Below are positions 41,916 to 51,422 of a stretch of DNA of 64,000 nucleotides, one piece after another. The translations under genes and the position numbers were made by a program. This DNA comes from Trichoplusia ni (taxonomy: Eukaryota; Arthropoda; Insecta; Lepidoptera; Noctuidae). The notes under the pieces were generated by a model, which ran no database searches, was not told the DNA's origin, and saw only the letters and a list, made by a program, of their open reading frames with translations. Numbering within the stretch: the first letter of the stretch is position 1; each line of letters starts with the position of its first letter. The stretch covers positions 9,441,834 to 9,505,833 of the forward strand of contig NC_039490.1 in assembly GCF_003590095.1 (NCBI RefSeq), given 5' to 3'.

Positions 41916-42139
41916 AAAAAGTCATTAAAACAGCTCTGAAATATTTGACACCAGGATAGTATCGTAAACGATGAAATCTGTTTGATTCAAACATTTGATG
42001 ATAGTCTTTGGGCCGCTCAAGATTCATTATAATTTAGAAATAAAAAATCAAGCTTAAAATGTAAAAAAAAGTGTTTCATTTTCAATATTGCATTACATTT
42101 TTGCGATGACCGTTATTATTAAACTTCATAGTTTTTTAC

Positions 42140-42181
42140 ATCTTGAAAATCACGCAGACAAAGTCGCGGGCAACAGCTAGT
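42140..42181 (+). repeat. Helitron-like family A, 3' end fragment
   Basis: aaagtcgcgggcaacagcta, facing a full reverse copy that starts at 42195. Confidence 0.55.
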
Positions 42182-42194
42182 TATTTTTATAGAA

Positions 42195-42648
42195 TACTAG
42201 CTGTTGCCTGCGACTTCGCCCGCGTGGTTAGAAGATATAAGTTAGGAATTATCAGAAGATTACATATTAAAACAGTCGCTGGAATCTACACCTGCAACTA
42301 TGTGCATAATAATTGAATCTTTGAAACCCTAGTTCACATAAATACTTAGACCTTTGTTTAGTCCTAGCTACCGCATTAGGTTAAGTAACCTGTAATGGTA
42401 GATTAGTGTGATTATTAAATAAATAAATAAATAAATAAAAAATTTTTGTACGGAAGTCCTCGAAGATGAATAATTTTCCCTGTTTTTTCCCACATTTTCC
42501 ATTGTATCTTCTTATTAGTCGCGGCGTGATGGCATATAGCCTAAAACCTTCCTCGATGAGTGGTCTATTCAACACAAAAATAATTTTCAATTTCAAACAA
42601 ACAAACTCTTCAGCTTTATATATTAGTATTTAGTATAGAGTATAGATA
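42195..42648 (-). repeat. Helitron-like family A, copy 5, with insert
   Basis: Both ends of family A are present, but about 200 bp of other sequence ending in (aaat)n at 42417-42440 lies in the middle. Confidence 0.6.
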
Positions 42649-42990
42649 TTATTTACGTAGCGGTGACCTTGCGGTTTTGTATGCAAGGAATGCAGACTCG
42701 GTACCATTGCAGGGTAAGTAGGTACCAATATGAGGTTTTTAATGTAACATATACTTTTTAATTATTCGAAGAAACCACTGACAAACGGTGAAGGAAAACA
42801 TCGTGGGGAAACCTGGATTACAAATATTGGAATTTGTAATAGCCCGCAAAAAATATCTAGGTATTCAATTTTATTTGGAAATCTCTGAGACATATTGTTC
42901 AAGTCAAATTGATGTTGTGAGCCCCTATTTTAACTAATAAATTTCGAATATTCAGAGAAACTTTTACCCACCCAATTCATGAACTTAATA

Positions 42991-43064
42991 ATCTCATGCA
43001 AGATTCAGTAGTTTATTTGATGAAATGTATGCTGGGTTTGAAATAAAAGTCGATGGGTCGGTCT
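42991..43064 (+). repeat. Direct repeat R, copy 1
   Basis: atctcatgcaagattcagta through aaagtcgatgggtcggt, repeated at 44638-44709 with about four changes. Confidence 0.7.
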
Positions 43065-43092
43065 TTCTGTATTCTAACACTTTCATCATTAA

Positions 43093-43340
43093 ACTATGTT
43101 TTGCACGCGTCTTAGTCCCCGTGGATATAAAGATCCACATTCAGAATTAAAAAAACGAATCAAGAGTTTTAAAGTGCACGCAGCTTCTCCCCGTTTTTGT
43201 AACATATTTAATTACTGCTCTGCTCCTATTAATCATAGCGTTATGACCTGTATTTTATAGCATTCCTTAAATAAATTGTCTGCAATTCCTGACGTTAGCG
43301 CGTTCGAACTAACAAACATCACTTTAATTCTCGTATAGAC
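43093..43340 (-). repeat. Degenerate Helitron-like family A copy
   Basis: cttagtccccgtgg, ctctgctcctattaatcata and gttagcgcgttcgaac recall family A in reverse, strongly diverged. Confidence 0.45.
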
Positions 43341-43616
43341 AAAAATTACACTTCCAATTTTCTAATTAAATCCCAGACATTTTCCCGGACGCCTAACTTC
43401 TCTCCTTACCGCAACATATCCCGTATTACAGCTCATGATCCGGGCATTATTGAGAATGCAGAACGAGCCTCACAATTTGATAGCTCACTCATACAAATGC
43501 ACAATGCCAGATATGAATGGCTGTATGAAAGAATGAAAAGTCAGCATATCTAGGAATAACTCATATTTACCCGACTTATAAGAAAGAGGTTTGTATTTTC
43601 CCACCTTTTATTTTTA

Positions 43617-43808
43617 AAATGATTCCCGCATTATTGAATTTAATCGTTGTCTTGGGTTTCTCAAACATTCAAGTCACATGCACAAAGACACCCAGACTCA
43701 GGACAAGTATTCGTGGATCACACAAATGCTTGTAATACGCGGGGATCGAACTCGTGACATGTCGCGATTTGGCGTGGTGACCTCAACCACTCGGCTATCC
43801 GAGCAGTC
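43617..43808 (-). repeat. tRNA-derived SINE family E, copy
   Basis: actcggctatccgagcagt head and cgcggggatcgaactcg B box on the minus strand. Confidence 0.65.
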
Positions 43809-43975
43809 TTATTTGCAGTAAGGATGTGGCTTGTAGACTAGTTACACTTTTCGCGTATGATTAACCTAGACCTTTTACCTATGTTATTGTTTTACCGTTT
43901 CTTGTGAATAAAAATTGCTTATTTTCATACGCAGAACCTATATTATAAACATGATCGACGCCTATTTATATTCCT

Positions 43976-44290
43976 ACTAGCTGTTGCCCGCGACTTCGTC
44001 CGCGTGGTTAGAAGATATAAGTTATAATTTATACCTGCCTTCTATCTATCTATCTGCCTTCTATCTATCTTGTAGGATTCAGTCAGCGTTTGCAATGTAA
44101 GCGCAAAAAATGAGTTTTTTACGACCTCACATTAGAAACCTCAAAAATTGTAGCTTATGTGTTATTCTGATGTATAAGCTATATTGTGGTAAAGTTTCAT
44201 TCAAATCCATTCAGTAGTTTTTACGTGAAAGAGTAACAAACATCCATACATCCATACTTACAAACTTTCGCCTTTATAATAGTAGTAGGA
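43976..44290 (-). repeat. Chimera of Helitron-like families A and C
   Basis: Family A end at 43976-44038, a (ctat)n microsatellite at 44039-44070, then family C wording up to ctttcgcctttataata at 44290. Shows a switch between two families within one unit. Confidence 0.5.
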
Positions 44291-44637
44291 TAAGGCAAGT
44301 AAATAAATATTTTTAAAATGAGGCTATGACACTCCCAAATATCGGGGCTTTTGTTTCAAAAAAAGTTTTAGTCGATCCTACGATTACTAAAAAACATCGC
44401 AGACTCACTTCATATTTTCCAATATCAGTAAACACAAGTAAATTAACAAAAACCATCTCTCCTCTAAAATTACAAAATACATACTTTTAAAAACTCTAAC
44501 AATCTAAACATACTAATATTAATCATCAAATCGATCACACAAGTCACAACACTACTCGCTAGGGACGTGACTTCGCAAGCCTGCGTGCTAAATGAGACGA
44601 CGTGACATACAGGTAACAAAAAAGTCTTTTGGCTTTA

Positions 44638-44709
44638 ATCTCATGCAGGCTTTAGTAGTTTATTTGATGAAATGTATGCTGGGTTTGAAATAAAAGTCGA
44701 TGGGTCGGT
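44638..44709 (+). repeat. Direct repeat R, copy 2
   Basis: Second copy of 42991-43064, 1647 bp downstream. Confidence 0.7.
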
Positions 44710-46124
44710 TTCACTGTTTTCATTTGATCTTGGTTTAAATTTTTGGACTTTAGGCAAGGAGGCATTAACATTGATTTAATGTTAAATCTGGAGTATTTAA
44801 GTTAATATATTAGAATAAAAGAAAAACAATTCTTATAAAACATAACACCAGCCTAATCATGTCCCACTGCTGGGCACGGGCCTCTTTTTATATCGAGAAG
44901 GTTTGAGCATTGATCATCACACTTTACTGGTTACTGGCGATTTCAAATTCCAATATTATAACGTGAATTTCCCCACGATGTTTCCCTTCACCGATTGTCA
45001 GTGGTGTCTTAGAATAAAAAACTTTGTATTTACTGAAAGAATATTCAAGCACTTGCCAGCGCCGGTATCGAAACGGCACCTGTGCATACAAATCTACACG
45101 GAAAATCGTAAGGTAACCAGGACACTATATTTTTAAATCCTTTCAGAGTAATTTTGAATCAAAAACCATAGGATACAGTAAATACAATTATCTTAATACG
45201 ATATTAAATCGTCTTGTTTCTCTCAGATAACCCAGTTTCCTATATCTGTGACAATGACACTTTCTTATATAAATTTATGTACTTACTTATATTTAATTAA
45301 TGGCGTAAATAAATATCGCAACAAAAACTTGTGTAAACTTTTTCCATCTTACCCTTGGCGGCGTCATTTTAACGGGCGGGTTCCACCATTGTTGGTTAAA
45401 GGGGAGATAACCGTGGTTAAGATCAGTTACAGGTTACTGGTTTAAAAATATGGAAAAAGATTGAACTGGTTTAAATGTTTGCGAGTGTGTGCTGTGGGAA
45501 GATCTAAATAAAAATTAGAGATTGATGTAAAGTTCAAGAGACTTTAAAGCTTAATAAATAATTTAATATAAATGTATATAATTTAATTAATATAAAAGTC
45601 ATCAGAGTTGTGTTGTTCATATTTTGGTATTGGATTGAATTTTGAACCTCTTAGAATCAAGTCAAATCGTTACAAAAATCTAGACTTTTCATATTTAGCA
45701 TTGTTCTCGAAGAATGAGCTACAAAAAAAGAAAATTTACATAAAAATCACCTTTCGACATAAATTCTTACCACCACATTCCCAAACTTAATCTCAGTTCA
45801 ACCATTACTTAACCGAGTTCTCTAACCACAGTTAGCATGGCGCCACTCGCCCGGCTCAGGTGTCTGCTAATACACTTTGAGTGACTTGTCCTTTCCCTCC
45901 TAAACATAGCTTTTAAGTTACTTTACTCCATATAATTATACATTTTACAAGTTTAGGGAAATGTCGTAATTAACCAAGTTTCTCATTAAATAACGTACCA
46001 AATATCGGTCATTGTAAGCTGAAATTATTTTTTTGGGAATCTATTTTGGTTCCTGTAATTCAGGCTTTTAGCCAAGGACAGGTTTCAGGGTGACATTTAT
46101 GCTGAACTGTATTTTTATGACAAT
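44710..46124. other. Intergenic with one RTE-type end
   Basis: tcccactgctgggcacgggc at 44861-44880 marks the 3' end of an RTE-like repeat that continues with gagcattgatcatcac. No gene is recognised in the rest. Confidence 0.5.
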
Positions 46125-46383
46125 ACTATCTGACCCAGCAAACGTTGTTTTGCCTGATAAATTATTTCTAGTTATATGTATTTTTTACTGCCACATTATA
46201 AAAAAAATAAAAACAAACCATTGCGTCCGAAAAATAAAATATTTTTTTAGTGGTATGGAAAATAGTCTATGTTAGTCGATTCTCAGACCTACTGAATACG
46301 CATATAAAATTTGGTAAAAATCGGTTAAGCCGTTTCGGAGGAGTACGGTAACTAACATCCTGACACGGTAATTTTATATATAT
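46125..46383 (+). repeat. Dispersed repeat family D, copy 4
   Basis: tgacccagcaaacgttgttt to gacacggtaattttatatat. Confidence 0.65.
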
Positions 46384-48420
46384 GACAATATAAACTCTTT
46401 AATCATTAAAGAAAGCCTACAGTTTTTAATGATTTTTCTCAATTTGGTTATAGACTAGCATCTTCTAATTTAGCTCATGTTCAATGTTCAACCCAATGTC
46501 AAAGTCACCCAGACTTCAAACACAACAACAAACTCGCATTATTACACTACGACCCCTGATTTTGTTTCGACATTTCTTCTCAGGGTAGTCAGATAGGAAA
46601 TGTCCACAGCGTTTTTTATTAAATATAATGTGTAAAAGTGATAATATATCCTACTTGCAAAATAAATGATTTCATTTTACAGTTTTAATAAGCCGGTATG
46701 ATAACATTACACTGGACAAAACCCTGGTTCACTCTTCACCGCTTCCTAAGTGTCCCAGTTGTTCCTCCAACCATCAGCGCTATATCAAAGTACTCACAGC
46801 CATACAAGAAATAAACCGTTTAAGTGGTACTCTCTTACCCACGGTACTGAAGATTCCGTACACATAAAAAAAGTAGCGTAGCAAAGATGCCCCTTCTTTG
46901 CTAATCCGTTGGAATCCTCATGGACACCCACTCCCTCGGAGGATGTAGTGTCAGACTCTTACTGACTAAACCTGAACCGCTGAGCTACGTCATCTGCGTT
47001 TTTGTGTCGGTGTATGGCAATGCGTTGCAATCCTTCATACACCTAACCTCGTTTTTTCCTTTACTATGCATTTAATAGATAATTATGATCTGTGAAAATT
47101 TCAACTGGTTTGCTATCACGGTTCATGAGACACTATAGGATAGGATTAATAAGGAGGTTTAACCTTTAAGCTGCGATACCCTAAAACCGTAAAATATGAG
47201 TTGCAAAAGGTGCTTTCGGAAAAAGATATTTTTATACTTTTTAATTTTAAAATGAATACAAGTGTTTGTATAGACAGCAGAGTGTAGAAATATGTTAAAA
47301 AAATATTACTTTTATTTTTAAAATAGTGAATGAATATATTTTGCGAACGCGCCCCGTAGATGAGAGGGCTAGTGGTGGGAATGTGTCGATATTTTTTTAT
47401 GTTTTCTTGTCGATGAAAAAGGGTTTTGAAAAGGACTACGGGATGATTTGTCCTGCCGTTTTAACATTTTTAAAGCTCTTGTGATGGTCATATTAATTTA
47501 AATTTTGATAGAGATGGAGGGGTCGTCAAATTTAATATTAAACTAATACAGTATTTAACAATATTATAATCAAAGATGGGTATATTTAGAAATCTGATAA
47601 AGATCTAAAAATGTTAACCTTACTAAAAAAATTGTTCTTGCGTTGTTGCGGAGATTTCACAAACATTTACCAAGCACAAGACACCCGGGAACAAAAAGTC
47701 GTGAATTAGAAAAATATCATGCTGTCATTTCACTACGGGTAAACATTTAATTAAAAAAAATCTAAGTCTTTTCGTGTCATAATACTCTTTATGATTCTAC
47801 AGCTAAAGTAATATGATTTGTGTAAGTAAATTGTATTGTTTTGTGTTATGAAGTACTTCATCGAATATTTGAAGAAATATCTCTAAAATATGTTTAGTGC
47901 AACCTGTTCTTTAGTTTAAATTATACTCAATTTCATTGTAAAAATTGTAACCTCTCGCAGAATAAAACATCTATGCATCTCGGGGCTCTTTACAAAAATC
48001 TTAAACAAGTAGAGAGAGGAGAACCCACTGCTGTCTGATGCCTGTGAAAAAGGGAAGCCAGATAAAGTAGCGTCGTATTGCGTTACGTTTCCAAGCAGTT
48101 TACCCTCCCACAAGAAGTAATTACTTCAAACATTTACATAATTATTTACAAATAGTGTGTTACTGAAATATATAGTTATTTCATTATGTAAATTACTTAA
48201 GTAACAAATTTTGTTTTTATCGATACATAACACATCATTTCATCGACATCACCCCAGCCCTACCCTCTAATATGGAGTGAATGCCAAAAGTTTGCGTATT
48301 TGTATATTTGCCAGTGGAAAGGCTTCCACAGTTATAATACTTTAACTGTGATACTTCATATTTGCACTATAACGGTAGTGTTGCATATTTAGGTAGGTAG
48401 CATAGATTTATACAGTACAA
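46384..48420. other. Intergenic, little recognised
   Basis: 46880-47040 (ctccctcggaggatgtagtg ... gctgagctacgtcatctgc) has the look of a repeat seen widely in moths; otherwise AT-rich without frames of note. Confidence 0.45.
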
Positions 48421-48456
48421 AGTTGAAAAATTTATTTTTATTCACAGCTTCGGTAA

Positions 48457-48474
48457 TGGCGCCCAACGTGGGGC
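48457..48474 (+). promoter_or_regulatory. tRNA-Lys primer-site-like 18-mer, copy 1
   Basis: TGGCGCCCAACGTGGGGC is the complement of what I recall as the insect tRNA-Lys 3' end including CCA. It would serve as the primer site of a gypsy/errantivirus-type element, but no LTR or gag is visible around it. Confidence 0.5.
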
Positions 48475-48808
48475 AACTCACAAGCGTGATTGTCAATGCT
48501 AGTTCTTTGTATGAGAGGCCTGCAGTGGGACAGTTGGTTGGTTTTGTAACTTCGTTAATGTTACCTAATCTTGGGGCAGCATTATTAAATAGATTGCACT
48601 TGTAGATTAGTTACATTGTTCTAACCGCTAACGCTGACGAATTCCTCCAAAATTTTTAACTGGCAAGTCATAGCCATGTCACTTGTCGAAAAGTAATAAA
48701 AAATAAATCCTATACATTTTGAGTTTCATTAATTTTATATTCTAACGCAATGTGTTTAAGATATCAGCTTTAAGACAATCACAGACAGGTGTTATTAAAT
48801 GTCGGTAA

Positions 48809-48826
48809 TGGCGCCCAACGTGGGGC
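48809..48826 (+). promoter_or_regulatory. tRNA-Lys primer-site-like 18-mer, copy 2
   Basis: Same 18 bases, also preceded by cggtaa, 352 bp after copy 1. Confidence 0.5.
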
Positions 48827-49077
48827 AGACTTATTGGATGGATAATTGGACTTCCAGCCTCTTACTAAGTACATCAAGCGCTGCTATTTATACAGATTGG
48901 TACACTTTACATTTATTGAGAGTTCCTGATACTTCAAATGAAAATAATAACAATTTAACTGATTTGTAAAAAAATCGAGCTCCGTAGCGTGCGATTGGAT
49001 GATGGGAGATAATTATGCCCAGCAGTGACACTAAGACTGGTTGATGTTGATGAGATTAATAAAAGCCAAAGTAAACT

Positions 49078-49186
49078 ATGTGTATCGCCAGCCCATATTC
49101 GTCCTCTGCTGGACATAGGCCTCCCCAATTGCACGCCATCGAGATCTAGCTTCGGCTGCTTGCATCCAGCTCCTGCCATCTGACGT
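49078..49186 (-). pseudogene. C-terminal relic of RTE-type LINE ORF2
   Basis: The minus strand encodes RWRAIGEAYVQQRT just before its end, the usual RTE-type terminus. Confidence 0.6.
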
Positions 49187-50175
49187 TAGTTTGTCTAGAT
49201 GTATCAACATAACTTCATAAGTTTTTTAATGAAAAAACACCGTTGTCTTTTTACAAGAAGTAACTTTCGTAAAGATTACACATTTACCAAGTTTCACAGC
49301 TAGTAATTACAAAAATAAATATAAAATCACGCTTCAACTTACATACCAATATGAAAATAAAGACATTTCGCAAAAAAAAATCTTCAAAACTCAAGAAAAA
49401 AAAAAACTAAATAAATAACTAAGAAAAAAAATAAACTTTCCATTTTTAAAAAACTAAAATCATTATAACTTGTAACATGTATTCGTTATTCAGAGAAATA
49501 TTTTTCCGTGACTTGAAAACGCCCAGGGCTGCACCAATTAGAGACTTCCGCTCAAACAGCCTATTGTTAGGGGCTAGGGAATAAACTTGGAGAGGCAACC
49601 CTGACGCCGTTGTAAACACATTATACGTATGTATATATTTGACTATAGAATTTTAGTTGTGTTGCTTTTAATTATGATATTTAGGGTTGAAATCTTGGTG
49701 GTTTTCAAAATGGTGATGTTTTTTAAAAAAATGTAAAGATGTGAATAGTTTTACGTATGTCATCTTTACATTTATACACCTTTCCCCTCGGACCTCTGAA
49801 GAGTACAGACGTGCCGCAAGTTAAATAGTATATTTTTATTAAACATTAAAAATAAAATTATTCGTATTTAAAAATCAACGAATACTAGGAGTGCATAACG
49901 TTGAAGAAGTATCAGTGTCACATATCCGTGGTTACGCACTACACACACAAACAACGGCGCAAGATCAAGAATACTAACGTTAAAGTGTGCATTTCCTTTG
50001 TTTACGCACAGAGGTCTCCCAGGACTGGACGGAAAGGTAAATTCTTCGACTTTATCGATCGGCGACCAATTTGCTTGACCCCTGGCTCAATTGTACTGCG
50101 TGGTGCTAAAAACTGACATCTACTTATCCATATCGCCCTAGTACTTTTTATTGTGCTTGGAACAATATCTCTGAC

Positions 50176-51078
50176 ATGCCTCTAAACCGCACCCCCCCTG
50201 CGTCACCTGCCCCGCGGACACCCGAAGCTGTACCGGAAAGCAACCGGAGTGCTGCATTGTTATTTGCCTCGGGGTTTGACCACCAATCGTTGCAGCACTG
50301 CGAGTCGGAGCCTGATCTGCACGCAATCACGGCTAATATTACCGAGCGGAAGAAAAGGAAATATCATGAGGAGCACAAAGATATTACGGCGCTTATAAGA
50401 GAGATGTTTTCCTCTTTTTCTGCGGAACAGGAAAAACGCTTTCAAGACCTCAAAACAAGTATGGAAGTTATGTGCCACAAATATGACGAATTTCTTACTA
50501 AAATTGCCTCCCTCGAAAAGGAAAGGAAAGCTGATAAAGTCCTGATCGTAGAATTAGAGGAAAAATTGGAAAACCTTGAACGTAAGTCTCGTGGGGCTGG
50601 GATTGAAATTAGAAATATGCCGAAACAGACTGGGGAAAGCAAGGAAACATTATGCAATGAATTTATGCAATTGGGAAAGACGCTAAATATGGAAATTGGC
50701 AGTGCTAGTATAAAAGATGTCTACAGACTCAAGTCAAAAGATGGATCCAATCCGATAATTCTCGAGCTCACTACGGTCTTGATGAAAGATAAGATCCTGA
50801 AGGCCGTCAAAAACTTTAACAAATCCAAAAGCAAGGGAGATAAATTGAACACGACTCATTTAAACCCCAGTTACCAAGCAAAACCACTGTATGTATCTGA
50901 AACATTAACACATAAAACTCAGAATCTGTACTATCTGGCTAGACAATTTCAAAAGTCTTATAAATACGATTTCTGTTGGACAACAAACGGGATTGTTTAC
51001 CTTAAAAGAAACGAAGACTCACCTCATATTCGCATAAATTGTGTAACAGACATAGATAAACTGAGGCGCACAGCATGA
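50176..51078 (+). CDS. LINE ORF1 protein, FP-domain-like
   Basis: 300 residues from ATG at 50176, intact. Residues about 75-140 are heptad-rich with many Lys/Glu (a coiled coil for self-association). Then comes a fold of RRM-like appearance (GIEIRNMPKQ) and a C-terminal part (LYYLARQFQKSYKYDFCW and GIVYLKR) that resembles the conserved C-terminal domain of baculovirus FP25K-type proteins, an annotation commonly given to lepidopteran LINE ORF1 products. Expected role: RNA binding and ribonucleoprotein assembly. No CCHC knuckle is present. Confidence 0.8.
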   Translation: MPLNRTPPASPAPRTPEAVPESNRSAALLFASGFDHQSLQHCESEPDLHAITANITERKKRKYHEEHKDITALIREMFSSFSAEQEKRFQDLKTSMEVMCHKYDEFLTKIASLEKERKADKVLIVELEEKLENLERKSRGAGIEIRNMPKQTGESKETLCNEFMQLGKTLNMEIGSASIKDVYRLKSKDGSNPIILELTTVLMKDKILKAVKNFNKSKSKGDKLNTTHLNPSYQAKPLYVSETLTHKTQNLYYLARQFQKSYKYDFCWTTNGIVYLKRNEDSPHIRINCVTDIDKLRRTA

Positions 51079-51422
51079 CTACTTAGGGTAAAATTTTATA
51101 ATATCAAGTATTGTAAAGCATTTTTTATTTTTTTGTTGCATGTTACTTTTTCTATTCTAAGTTTATTTTTTTGTAACACATCTCACTTCACACGATACAC
51201 ACTCATATATCAAAACTACAACACTTATTATTATATACCATTATGTTTAAAAATTAGACTCCATTATAAAATAACGATAACATTATATTACATTATCTAC
51301 ACCATATATTATACATATTTATTTACACAATTACTTACTTACACACACATTTGTTCGGAATTTACTAAGACTCTGTTCGCAAACCCAGACCACTACTTTT
51401 TAAAACATTACCTACAACTTAA

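Noticed and set aside
47916..48113. 65-codon minus-strand frame
   Set aside because: No similarity, no splice context, no repeat support; length is within chance.
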